Origin: Eleusine coracana subsp. coracana
Taxonomy: Eukaryota > Streptophyta > Magnoliopsida > Poales > Poaceae
DNA: 64,000 nucleotides
Assembly (NCBI GenBank): GCA_032690845.1
Contig: CM064426.1
Span: forward strand, 74,698,403-74,762,402
Reading direction: 5' to 3'
The translations under genes and the position numbers were made by a program. Each line of letters opens with the position of its first letter. Positions within the stretch are counted from its first letter, which is position 1. Under the pieces are notes generated by a model, which had not been told where the DNA came from, ran no database searches, and worked only from the letters and a program-made list of their open reading frames with translations. This document shows, one piece after another, positions 48,675-59,106 of the stretch.

Positions 48675-49873
48675 GAAAACTGGGGTATGTGTCACAACTA
48701 TTTATTGAATTGTGTCTTTTCAAATTCATAATATTGTGAATATTCAACATTGTATACAACTTTTAAAAGTAGGGAGAGCAAATCCAAGTTTTTCTTATTA
48801 TAATGTGTAGAGGTATTGATTTCAATATGATGTTCTATCATGACCTTATCTAAATTAATTTGTCAGCAATTAAAACTCATTTTTCTGTTGAATTATAAAA
48901 GAAAACAACTAACAATTAATGAAGCTGTTTTCGTACAATGATCGACTATAAACAAAGAACAACATGCTATCTAGTGAACAAAACTATGATTTTAATCTTT
49001 TCATTGAATTCTAAATGATATTGTGACGAACAAAATAAAAAAGTATAACTTCAGTATTTGATAATAAAAAATATGACATTACATAAAAATTTTATTTCCA
49101 TATTTTATACTACATTTTCAAAAATGATTCATTTCCACCGAAAGAGCGAGTCTACCAATTTGTTTCCCAAAACTTTGCTTCTTTATTACTAATGAAGATG
49201 GGATGACAGTTAGTTTAGTTCAGCTGTATAACAGAAATAAAGGAGCAACATATTCATCCATAACTAGCACTTTGATGTTTTGTATGCACATAGTATTCTA
49301 ACATGGTACTGACATTAAAAAAAAACAAAGTACTTTGGGTCTCTTAAACAGTTAAACTATCTGTTTCATTATTAGTTGTGAAGGTTTTGTTTTGCGAGAT
49401 AAGTCCATTCTGGTTAAATGGTTGTGAAATCAACACATGAATTTCTTCTCAAGAGGTCATTCCTCGTAGTTCCATAAAACATGCGTTTGTAAGTGGTAAC
49501 GTGGTGACAGATCAACCAGATGATTGATCAGTATCCCAGTGCCCAAACCGATATCTTCTTGTGACGCTCTTAATTCAACTAGGGACAATCGCAGTGCTCT
49601 GCCGTACATATTTACATACAAAATAATGCGCGGGCCTAAATGAATATTTATATAGTTGATGGATTTCCACAAAGTTGATGGATTTCCACAAAGTGTCTAA
49701 AGAATTTTCAACTACAGATGCTACTACGTAACCTAGCTGGCGTTTACGCCCCCTTATAACTGTAGCATGAACACATTGTGGCCAGTGGCCACTCACGAGA
49801 ATGACCCACAACCACCAGTTGATCACAGTATTCGCATCTGATTGGAGTAGTGGATCTGCTGCTTTCGTTGCAC
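48675..49873. other. Spacer after the first UGT
   Basis: AT-rich. At 49660-49700 the 19-bp word GTTGATGGATTTCCACAAA is tandemly doubled. Nothing else recognised. Confidence 0.4.
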
Positions 49874-51058
49874 CATTACACTATATTGTCATAGAAAGTT
49901 AAAATTCTGTCATACTTTGGGATTTGTGACGTTAAGGTGACAAAATTCAAATTGTCACCTCTCATGCGTAATAATATATGATTTGTGATGAAAATCATTA
50001 CATTCATCATAATTATTTTGGTGATATTTCTTACTTCATCATGATTTTACAACGTTAATAGTTCGTCATTATTAAGCTCAAAACGTCATAACCCAGAAAA
50101 AGGCCTATTTGAGAGTGTAGGTTAGGCCCATTTCGAATTAGAGCTAAGCCCAATATTTTTCTACCACGAAGCCTACTTACGATTGTGGGTCAGGCCTATT
50201 TCGAATTAAGGGCTAAGCCCAATATTTTTCTGCTACTTTGCTTTATGGAATGAGCCCACATATTAATCTAGACCAGGCCTATTTCATTCAAAGGCTTTAA
50301 ATATTTTGGCCCATAATATGTGCACTAAATACGAAAATAAAATAAATTCTAATTGGGCCTAACCCAATTCTGTTAAGTTTTGGTCCAACAAAAAATCTGT
50401 ACATCCATAAAACAACCCAAATATTTCTCAATTCACCCATCTTAGTATAACCAAAAAGTTTCAATGTAATAATTGTTTTAACCCATACAGACAACCATGC
50501 ATGACAATTACATTTATATGCACCATCCAAACCCAAGTCCACTAGTCAGTCACAAAATAATTAGGTGGTACATGTCATATACACCACCTGACGAAAGTCA
50601 CAAAATAACTAAATAAGTCATAACATCCAGCTGCTAGCAAAATACCAAAGCATTGATCAGCCATCATAGATCAGCAAGGATATCAAGAGTGAGCTACTTC
50701 CAGCACCAAACATACGGCGGAGAAAAACATTATTCTCTTTCAATTGCTTCTTCAACTCATCCATGTCTTGCTGCTGCTTCTCCCTTGCTTCCTCTAGAAC
50801 TTCAATCTTGTCCTTAAGTGCTACAGAACCTTGCTCCTCTGCTGCAAGTTTAGCTTCAAGGTATTCTAAATATGTAACATTAATAGTTTTTGCTTTCTTT
50901 TTGGCGGGTAGCTCTAGGCTTGCATTTTGAAGAAATTTTGTGAACGGTAAAACTTGAGCAACAGCTTCTACAGGAGTCTTTGACACTTGCCTTTCCTCGA
51001 TAGATTCATTCAAAATAGCTTTTATTTGTTCCTAACAAGTAACAATATGAAGTCACTA
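49874..51058 (-). mobile_element. Probable CACTA-like element remnant
   Basis: CACTATATTGTCATAG occurs at 49877. It is followed by subterminal short inverted words (GTGACG, TTGTCACC, ATTTGTGATG, GTCATTATT) of the kind that crowd CACTA ends. A doubled unit GGCC.ATTTCGAATTA...GCTAAGCCCAATATTTTTCT is at about 50127 and 50190. A minus-strand coiled-coil frame (50657-51013) resembles the tail of En/Spm-type transposon proteins. A CACTAGTG at 51053 could mark the far end, but the inverted repeat there is poor and the 3-bp flanks do not match. Confidence 0.4.
50657..51013 (-). pseudogene. Coiled-coil tail like En/Spm transposon proteins
   Basis: 118 codons on the minus strand. A basic patch (PAKKKAKTINVTYLEYLEAK) is followed by a charged coiled coil (LEEAREKQQQDMDELKKQL) and a short end RRMFGAGSSS. 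Plant En/Spm and Ptta-type transposon proteins end in such a helix. No upstream exons are evident, so I treat it as a remnant. Confidence 0.4.
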
Positions 51059-51599
51059 GTGTTGGAGAATTTTTGTGTTATTTTTTCCTATGTGATCGTA
51101 CACTGAAACTGACTGAAAAGATAACGTAGAATGCTCACTTTTTATCTCCAGCAACTAAAGTATGTGTCATTTATTGATTCATGTAAAAGTTGATTGAAAC
51201 CAGCTAAGAAAATATTCAAATGTCATCTAGTCATTTCCATAGCCATAAATTATAGGTTAATATTTTAACACAAATAACATAAAGTTTTCTAAGTCTACTA
51301 TTCTGGTTACATATAAAACTTTCTTGGGTACAAACAATTACAGAAACTACATGCTCACACCTATGTAAAACAGGTAATTAAAATATTTTCTTTCTAGAGG
51401 TAGACTGTAGATATGTGTTAGCATTGCAATTCTTTAATTAGGAGCTGACTATTGTTTCTTCATGTTTTGCCTTGCATATTTGTGGGGCTCGGAGAATTTT
51501 CCTTATTTTCCAATTCTCTTAGTAGCAACTCACGGCACGGAGTTGACCAGATGCAAAAAAAGTGTGATTGTAATCTTTTTTCATATTGATTGCTTGTTG

Positions 51600-51870
51600 T
51601 TCTCATTGGGGCTTTTGCGGTCAAAACATGTGCCTCAGCTAACAATAAGTTGCGATCTAGATCAGGAGACTATTTTACTTCCGACCATTTTGTCAGATCC
51701 TGTAAGACGCCGTTTTTTCTTCTTGGTAAAACACAGATGAGTTGACCTGGCGACCTACAAAATACGAGACACACACAACTAGAACGCGAATACTGTACCC
51801 GGCAACAGAAATCACACCACCAGTCCGACGAATCACACAAGTAAGAGCCTGTCGCCGTCGTCGTTCTCCG
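51600..51870 (+). promoter_or_regulatory. Promoter/leader of the UGT pseudogene, homologous to 54384-54630
   Basis: Shared, in order: GCGATCTAGATC (against CCGATCTAGATC), GACCATTTTG.CAG.TCCTGTAAGA.GC, ATGAGTTGACC..GCGAC, AGAACGCGAA, and CACACAA.GTAAGAG. The duplication that made the pair therefore included several hundred base pairs of 5' flank. Sequence between 51059 and 51600 holds nothing else I recognise. Confidence 0.7.
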
Positions 51871-53235
51871 TACCTCATCCCCCTGGTGGAGCTCGCGCGC
51901 CGCCTCGTCGCCGACCACGGCCTCGCCGCAACGCTCCTCTTCGCCACCGTGACGCCGACCCCGTCCGACGAGTACCTCGCTGTCGCCGCCGCCGTGCCCA
52001 ACGGAGTCGACCTCGTCGCCCTCCCGGGACCAGCTGCTGACGCGCTCCCGCCTTCAGCCTCCGTGCGCGAACGCGTCGCGCACGCCGTCGTCTCCAGCGT
52101 CCCACGCGCCCGCCACGTGGCTCTCCCGCTCGCCGCGTCAGCGCCCATCGCCGCGCTGGTCATCGACGTGGCGTTCACGCCCGCGCGTGGCATCGCCGCG
52201 GAGCTGGGAGTCCCCGTGTACATGTTCTTCACGTCACCGTATACGGTTCTGTCCCTGCTCCTGCACCTCCCCGAGCTCGACGCGGTGATCACAGGGGAAT
52301 ACAGAGATGCAACTGAGCCGATCCACCTCCCTGGCTGCAAGCCGATCGCGGCTTCCGACCTGCCGAGCCCGATGCTCGCGGACCGGAACAGCGAGGTGTA
52401 CGCTAAATTTCTCCATGGAGCCAAAGAGTGCAGGAAGGTTGATGGTTTTCTTGTCAACACGTTCCTAGAGCTCGAGCCAGCGGTGGTAGACAGCAGCATA
52501 AGTGGTCTGGAACCGCCGGTCCATGCCGTGGGCCCATTGGTCTGGACTAGGCCGGCGGCGGCAGACAAGGATCACGAGTGCATGAGGTGGCTAGACCGGC
52601 AACCTCCGGAGTCAGTGGTGTACGTGTCGTTAGGGAGTGGCGGCACGCTGACATGGCAACAAACAGCTGAGCTGGCACTGGGGCTGGAGATGAGTCAGCA
52701 TCGGTTCATTTGGGTCGTCAAAAGACCAAATGATGATCCTTTGGGCTGTGGCTCGTTCTTTGGTGCTAGGATTGGTGCCGATGATGAGGACTTGGATTTC
52801 TTGCCCGATGGTTTTGTTGAGAGGACGAGAGGTGTTGGTCTCTTTGTCCCATCTTGGGCGCCGCAGACTGCCATACTGAGCCACCCTTCAATTGGGTGCT
52901 TCGTAACACATTGCGGGTGGAACTCGGTTCTAGAAGGCCTTTTGAATGGTGTTCCTTTGGTTGCTTGGCCACTCTATGCGGAGCAAAGGATCAATGCCTC
53001 AATGTTGGAGGGACAATTGGGGGTGGCGGCTCGTGTCAAGCTCAGCAATGGTGGACTGGTACTCAAGGAGGAGGTTGCTGGAACGATCAAATGTGCGATG
53101 AAAAATGGAGGCGCAGAAACATTGAGGATGAAGATCCGTAAGCTTAAAGACAAAGCGATGCATGCTCTGACTCCGGCGGGTTCTTCGGTTCAAGCACTAG
53201 CTCAAGTTTCAAACTTGTGCAAACCCGGCAGCTAG
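51871..53235 (+). pseudogene. UDP-glycosyltransferase pseudogene, 5' end deleted (second of cluster)
   Basis: From 51871 the frame is open for 454 codons and closely parallels the UGT at 54631, including an intact PSPG box (WAPQTAIL from 52855, THCGWNS, AEQ). Relative to that gene about 68 bp are missing just before 51871 (equivalent to 54626-54693). The loss takes the start codon, the first 21 codons and the GH of the catalytic MGHLIP motif; here the LIP is preceded by SPY, so the catalytic His position is Tyr. The frame continues upstream through leader-derived sequence without any ATG. The first in-frame ATG is at 52222, far inside the acceptor domain. The long open frame says the loss is recent or that selection remains through an unseen upstream exon. 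I call it a pseudogene. Confidence 0.85.
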
Positions 53236-53368
53236 AGTGAATAATGAGGGATGGAAGAGTGAAATATCACTTCCATCTGTTACTGCAATTTTCATTACTT
53301 ATATCCTTTTCCTATTTTCGCCTCATCGCGGAGCATCTTGAAAACACGATTAATTAAAATATTAATAC

Positions 53369-53667
53369 GGCCCTGTTTGGATCCAGTTTAGATTCTAAAA
53401 ATCTATTTCTTATCTTAAGATTTTAAAATCCGGATTCTGAATAAAATCTGGGTGGTGATATTTGGATATCGATCAGATTCTTAAAATCCGAAGAGGTTTG
53501 AGTCTTTGGATATATAACATCTGGCTCTAGCTGGTTATTACCAGATTATGAGATTTTTAAAATCTGGTAATCTAAATTTTAGAGTGCAGAAAAAATCTAT
53601 CATGTTTGAAAGTCTCACGGATTCTAAAATCTAGATTCTTAAAATCTTTAGTGGATCAATCAGGACC
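53369..53667. mobile_element. MITE with TAC target duplication
   Basis: This 299-bp insert starts GGCCCTGTTTGGATCCAG. Its reverse-complement end begins GGTCCTGATTGATCCACT. TAC flanks it at 53366-53368 and 53668-53670. Many AGATTTTAAAATC-like inverted words fill the interior. A 3-bp target fits a Tourist/Harbinger or CACTA-type MITE. Non-coding. Confidence 0.6.
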
Positions 53668-53670
53668 TAC

Positions 53671-54383
53671 GGCAGTGTTGTATCAGATATGTTTTATATT
53701 TTTGAATGATGGGTTGTATCATATATGTTGCGATAACACCCAACATGTTGCAACGAATATGTTTTGCAGCGTTATTGAAATATAAGTTACTGCGGTGTGT
53801 AGCATTAAACACAAGGTTAACACCCTAGTTTCGCTTAACATTGGATGTCATCTGACATTGCATTATATTTTCTTTAGAAGTATAGTGACATGACATACTT
53901 GCGAGCGTGAGTCGCCTGGCCTCGTAAGTTCCAGAGGATCTGTTAGTATAATCTGAACAAAGCTAGAGAGACATGGATTACCCACGTGAATATGTTGGCC
54001 AGCGCACAATATCCGCATCTATAGTATTCCTGTTCAGAAGGGTTAAAAGGGCATACCTTTGCCGTAGACTCCCACACTGCACAGGGTCTGAGGGAAGGGT
54101 GTCAGCGGACAACCTTTCCCGCACACTGTGTAATAAGGGTTGCAAAAAAAAAAAAAAGCTGCTTTGTCATTATTGCAATCTATTTTTTTTGAAACCGTTG
54201 TGGCTTTCTGTAGTACAGTTATGGTAGTTTAATGAGTAAGCATGGCACTTAAGGAGCTAATTGTACTTTCTCCGTGTTTCTAAATCTCGTAGACTTTCTT
54301 TTATTTCCATTTCTCTTTCCACGGTAAAAAATGCTTCTCATGGACCATAGTTGTAAGTACTGTAGTGTTGGTATCCAATTGCA
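53671..54383. other. Spacer between UGT pseudogene and third UGT
   Basis: Mostly AT-rich. 54264-54310 (CTCCGTGTTTCTAAATCTCG) recalls one end of a Stowaway element, but no partner end is seen. 54140-54160 holds a poly-A run after a block that looks like a retroelement tail (CACTGTGTAATAAGGGTTGC). Confidence 0.35.
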
Positions 54384-54630
54384 GCTTTGGCGGTCAATGC
54401 AACGATAGATTCCGATCTAGATCCAGTGATTATCTCCATTCTGACCATTTTGCCAGGTCCTGTAAGATGCTGTTTACCTTCGCTAGTACCAATGAGTTGA
54501 CCAAGCGACTCACCAGAATACAGAGCTATCAACCAATGAAGAACGCGAACACAGTACCCCAGCAACCACACAACCCATTGAACCAACCACACAAAGTAAG
54601 AGGAATTCCCCATCCCCGTTCTCCGGCATC
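54384..54630 (+). promoter_or_regulatory. Promoter/leader of the third UGT
   Basis: Homologous to 51600-51870 (shared words listed there). Conservation of this block in both copies marks the proximal promoter and leader. No TATA box stands out. Confidence 0.5.
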
Positions 54631-56067
54631 ATGGAGCTCGGCCAAGAAGCTCCACGTTCACGGGTGATCATCCTGTGCAGTCCGTGCATGGGCCATCTCA
54701 TCCCCCTCGTGGAGCTCGCGCGCCGCCTTGTCGCCGACCACGGCCTCTCCGCGACGCTCCTCTTCACCCCCGCCACGCCGACCCCGTCCGAGGAGTACCT
54801 CTCCGTTGCCGCCATGGTGCCCGACGGAATCGACCTCGTCACGCTTCCAGGGCCATCTGCTGACGCGCTCCCGCCATCAGCCTCCGTGCGCGAACGCCTC
54901 GCGCACGCCATCGTCTCCAACATCCCACACGCTCACCAGATCATTCAGTCACTCGCTGCATCGGCGCCCGTCGCCGCGATGGTTGTCGACGTTGGGTTCA
55001 AATCCGCGAGCGGCATTGCCGCCGAGCTGGGAGTCCCCATTTACATGTACTTCCCGTCGACGTTGACGGCGCTGTCCCTGATCCGGCACTTCCCCGAGCT
55101 TGACGCGACGATTAGAGGGGAATTCAGGGACGCGACGGAGCCGATCAACCTCCCTGGCTGCATGCCGATCATGGCTTCTGACATGCCGAGCCCGATGCTT
55201 GCAGACCGGAGCAGTGAGGTGTACGCCAAATTCCTCCATGGAGCCAGAGAGTACAGCAAGGTTGATGGGTTCCTCGTGAACTCGTTCCCGGAGCTAGAGC
55301 CAGCGGTGGTCAACAGCGTAAGTGGTCTAGATCATCAGTCGGTCCACGCCATCGGCCCGTTGGTATGGACAAGGCCGGCCGTGGCGGACAAGGATCACGA
55401 GTGCATGAAGTGGCTAGACCGGCAGCCGTCAGGATCAGTGGTGTATGTGTCATTAGGGAGCGGTGGCACGCTGACATGGCAACAAACTGCTGAGCTGGCG
55501 CTTGGGCTGGAGATGAGTCAGCGTCGATTCATTTGGGTCGTCAAAAGACCAGATGATGATCCGTTGGGCTGTGGCTCATTCTTCGGTGCTCGAATGGGTG
55601 TCGATGAGGAGGTCTTTGATTTTCTGCCGGAGGATTTTGTCGAGAGGACTAGGAAAGTCGGTCTGCTAGTCCCATCTTGGGCTCCGCAGACCGCCATTCT
55701 CAGCCACTCTTCGATTGGGTGCTTCATAACACATTGCGGGTGGAACTCGGTTTTAGAAGGCCTTTTGAATGGCATTCCTTTGATTGCTTGGCCGCTCTAT
55801 GCAGAGCAAAGAATCAATGCCGCAATGTTGGAGGGACAGCTTGGGGTGGCAACTCGTGTCAAGCTTACCGATGGTGGCCTGGTACTCAAGGAGGAGGTCG
55901 CCAGAGCGATCACATGTGCAATGCTAAATGGGGATGGGGAAACACTTAGGAAGAATATCCATAAGCTTCAGAACAGGGCCTTGCATGCTCTGAGCTCGAC
56001 CGGTTCTTCGGTTCATGCAGTTGCTCAACTTTCAGATTTGTGGAAATCTAGTAGCTGGCAAATATAA
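54631..56067 (+). CDS. UDP-glycosyltransferase, UGT72-like (third of cluster)
   Basis: Intronless, 478 residues, ATG in context CATCATGGAG. Catalytic His22 is in ILCSPCMGHLIPLVELARRL. The likely Asp partner lies in AMVVDVGFKSASG. The PSPG box at about 350-393 begins WAPQTAIL, has THCGWNSVLEGLLNG and ends AEQ, with the Gln expected for UDP-glucose. The length is normal for plant GT1 enzymes. It is the closest relative of the start-less pseudogene at 51871-53235, with which it also shares promoter sequence; it differs more from the copy at 47160. It would glycosylate a small aglycone in the cytosol, and the substrate is unknown. It is probably the working member of the recent pair. Confidence 0.95.
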   Translation: MELGQEAPRSRVIILCSPCMGHLIPLVELARRLVADHGLSATLLFTPATPTPSEEYLSVAAMVPDGIDLVTLPGPSADALPPSASVRERLAHAIVSNIPHAHQIIQSLAASAPVAAMVVDVGFKSASGIAAELGVPIYMYFPSTLTALSLIRHFPELDATIRGEFRDATEPINLPGCMPIMASDMPSPMLADRSSEVYAKFLHGAREYSKVDGFLVNSFPELEPAVVNSVSGLDHQSVHAIGPLVWTRPAVADKDHECMKWLDRQPSGSVVYVSLGSGGTLTWQQTAELALGLEMSQRRFIWVVKRPDDDPLGCGSFFGARMGVDEEVFDFLPEDFVERTRKVGLLVPSWAPQTAILSHSSIGCFITHCGWNSVLEGLLNGIPLIAWPLYAEQRINAAMLEGQLGVATRVKLTDGGLVLKEEVARAITCAMLNGDGETLRKNIHKLQNRALHALSSTGSSVHAVAQLSDLWKSSSWQI

Positions 56068-56301
56068 GGATTATATTGGGATGGAGGGGGGGCGAAAAAT
56101 CACCTTCCATTTGCCGATGCTATTTGCATCACTTATTTACTTTTTCCTATTTTCGATGTGTTTGTGTGTTGTGTGTTGTGTATCAAATAAACAAGTGTCG
56201 AATTAAGACTCTATAAAATCAAAGTTCATTTCTTGTGGAGCATCTCAAAACCATTTGGTCCCATATGATGGAAATCATATTGTCACCTACATTACTGCTT
56301 G

Positions 56302-56915
56302 ATTCCTTTCTAGCCTCCATTCAATAAGGAGGAATATAGGATCTCAAAATGAAACTACGCAGGAGTAAAAACATATGCACGCTCGCATCTTAAAAAGAAA
56401 ACTTCCAAGGAATATGTCTTGCATGATGTCGCTAAGGTCTTCTTGGGATAGATATGGGAAAAGGGAACCCAAAGCCACTCTCAGCGAACCTAATATTTTT
56501 TATTTTTAACTTGTCACAAAACAACGACACGATTGAGTACAAATTCCTTTCTAGCCTCCATTCAATAAGGAGGAATGCAGGATCTCAAAATGAAAGTACG
56601 CACGAGTAAAAACATATGCACGATCGCATCTTAAAAAGAATGGAAATGCTATACGTACATCCCAGCCATCCGACCAGTGTTAACAGCTGTCTGATGCTGC
56701 ATGTCCAGGTTGATTAGCACTAGTCATACGGCCAGGTCGGATGATCCGGTCGTGTGTATAGCAGTGCTCTAAAAAGAAAACTTTCAAGCATGTCTTGCAT
56801 GATGTCGCTAAGGTCTTCTTGGGATAGATATGGGAAAAGAGAACCCAATGCCACTCCCAGCGAACCTAAGTTTTTTTTTTTAATTTTCAACTTGTCACAA
56901 AACAACTACACCATT
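56302..56915. repeat. Tandem duplication of a 241-bp unit, second copy with a MITE
   Basis: ATTCCTTTCTAGCCTCCATT begins both units (56302 and 56543). They share GGATCTCAAAATGAAA, AAAACATATGCAC, GCATGATGTCGCTAAGGTCT and CTTGTCACAAAACAAC. Removing the 129-bp MITE and its extra target copy makes unit 2 about 235 bp, matching unit 1. Confidence 0.88.
56641..56769. mobile_element. 129-bp MITE with 9-bp target duplication
   Basis: The flanking 9-bp repeats TAAAAAGAA are at 56632-56640 and 56770-56778. The sister unit keeps the uninterrupted site near 56392-56400. Inverted ends are about 35 bp: GAAATGCTATACGTACAT...CCATCCGACC and, reversed, GAGCACTGCTATACACACGA...CATCCGACC. A 9-bp target fits the Mutator superfamily. 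Very short and non-coding. Confidence 0.85.
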
Positions 56916-57118
56916 ATATTGATCACAATTTTTTTCGTTTATGTTGCTGAAAGGGTCAGATGTTGTTGGGCTAAGTGGGCCAATTTATGTCAGACGCCCA
57001 AACGGGTCAGGCTTATCATAGAAGCACGAAACATGAAATTTTTGTCCCGATCCAAAAGCGACACGGTCCGGTGTAATTTATGTCAGGACAGACCTGGCCC
57101 GATGCAGCGTGCCATGTT

Positions 57119-58263
57119 TGGGTCGATCTCTGGATAGCGCAACTCTCCTGCGCATTTGAGAAAAAAAAGACTGACCTCAATAAGCCATGGAGGGAGCTGG
57201 ATATTCCTACACATAGTAATGCAAAAGCTCGCTTCTCCATCGCCATTGAGAGTAAAGTGGGCAGCGGTACAAACACCTTGTTCTGGAATGATAAGTGGCT
57301 GTTTGGCTGTACTATAGCCGAGCTCGCACCTGCGGTGATTGCCTCTGTTCCCACAAAAACCAGAAGCACTCGCACGGTGGCTGAGGCCCTTCTGGACCAT
57401 AGCTGGCCTAGATATATAGAGTGAGGCTTATCAATGATTGGGCTGTTTGAGTATTTCCAACTTTGGGATGTCATTCATGAGGTGACTATCCAGAAGAAGA
57501 TGACAATCACATATGGGTTTTTGATGCCTCTGGAAAGTATTCATCCAAGTCTGCTTACAACGCCTTCCTAAATGGAAAAATCTTGTCTGAACTATGGAGA
57601 CGGCTATGGAAGTCCTGGGCCCTGGCCAAGTGCAAATTTTTTTCTCTAGTTAGCAATACGAAATCAGTGTTGGACGGCCGACCGGCTTGCCGCACCCAAG
57701 CCAATGTTCATTGTGTGATCAATGCGACAAAGATGTCTAACACCTGTTAACCTCATGTGTCTTTGCCCGGGAATTTTGGTTCAAGATGTTCCAACAATGG
57801 GGGCTGCTGCAATGTGTACCGGATCAGGATGAGATCTCCTTCGCAGCCTGGTGGAGAAGGGCAGTCAAGATAGTTACAAAGGAGCAGAAGAAAGGATTAA
57901 ATTCCCTTATCATCATGGGAGCATGGTTACTTTGAAAGCATCGCAATCTCTGTGTCTTTGAGGGAGCTAGCCTAAGCATCAACAACATTCTACGGGCCTT
58001 CGAGGACGAACATCACTTGTGGTGTCTTGCTGGCGCTCAAGGCTTATGGGTGCTTGAGTTGGGTCGTGCCCTAGAGGCCGGATAGTCGGTTCTTAGGTGT
58101 TGGTTAGGTCTTGCCTAACGTGTGTGTTTTATAAGGTTACACCCTTTCCTTTGTAAGCTGCCCCTCATAGCTTGGTCCAGAGTGAGGTGACACTATTGTA
58201 CAGGACTGTTTCTCCTCTTTAAATACAAAGATACGTAGCTCTTCTACGTTTTCGAAAAAAAAA
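57119..58263 (+). mobile_element. 5'-truncated LINE 3' ends (two, end to end)
   Basis: A first tail, TGGATAGCGCAACTCTCCTG then a hairpin word and poly-A at 57161-57168, is followed by a second LINE piece. The latter reads VGSGTNTLFWNDKWLFG and PTKTRSTRTVAEAL (57240-57400), the region just after the reverse transcriptase. It then runs on as a frame-broken zf-RVT domain to about 58030. It ends with GATACGTAGCTCTTCTACGT and poly-A at 58255-58263. Many stops and frame changes show it is dead. The spacer 56916-57118 holds nothing recognised. Confidence 0.75.
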
Positions 58264-58562
58264 TGTTCAGCACCCTACGTTGTTTCACCAGAAGATGTAG
58301 TGTTGGGCCACCACTTTTGAACGTTGTCACCCTGTCTTGCCTCAAGAGTATTCATTACAGTACTACATAGCAATAAGCATCTTCTGCTTGGTTCACTTAA
58401 GGACATATCCACAGATACTCTTAACTGTCAGTTTCAGAGTAGAACGCCTTTCCATTTTAGACTTGGTCTTTGGTGTACGGTTACTTTAGATACATATCCT
58501 ATCTGACTTTTTCAGTAGCTATCATAGTTTTTCTTATACCATAGCCATCATAGTTGAATGTA

Positions 58563-59097
58563 GAGCAAATTCCTTATGCGCCGTCGAAAATTATATCATT
58601 CCCTTATGAACCATCCAAAATTACAACTTCCCTTCTATGCCATCATTTTAAATTTTACATTTCCTATGTGCCACTTTTGTTATTTATCTATTAGATTTTT
58701 GTTAAATAATGATAGAAAAGACCAGTATACACTTAAGATGAAATCTAGCAAATTATCTGAATTTTTTGTTGGTTGTATAGTAATAAAAAATATATGGCTA
58801 TTTTGACTTTTGATACATTTTTAATAGTAGCAGTATAATAAAAAATCAAAAGAATATTATATCCATGTGGTAATTCATCCGTAATTTTATAAATAATATT
58901 TCTGAATTTTTCTAGATTTTATCTTGAGGGCAGATTGGTTTTTTGTATCATAATTTAACAACCATCTAATAGATAAAATAGCAAAAGTGGCACATAAGGG
59001 ATTGGAAATTCAAAATAATGGCATGTAAGGAAGCTATAATTTTGGATGGTTCATAAGGGATTGGTATAAGTTTTGATGGCATAGAAGGGATTTGCTC
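58563..59097. mobile_element. 535-bp long-TIR element with perfect 9-bp target duplication
   Basis: TTGAATGTA flanks it at 58554-58562 and 59098-59106. The ends are long inverted repeats of about 150 bp starting GAGCAAATTCCTTATGCGCC (left) and GAGCAAATCCCTTCTATGCC (right, reversed). They share CTTATGAACCATCCAAAATTA and TATGTGCCACTTTTG further in. Nine-base targets fit the Mutator superfamily. AT-rich and non-coding. Confidence 0.88.
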
Positions 59098-59106
59098 TTG
59101 AATGTA

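Noticed and set aside
51693..52568. 291-codon minus-strand frame over the UGT pseudogene
   Set aside because: Antisense shadow of coding sequence; no family motif.
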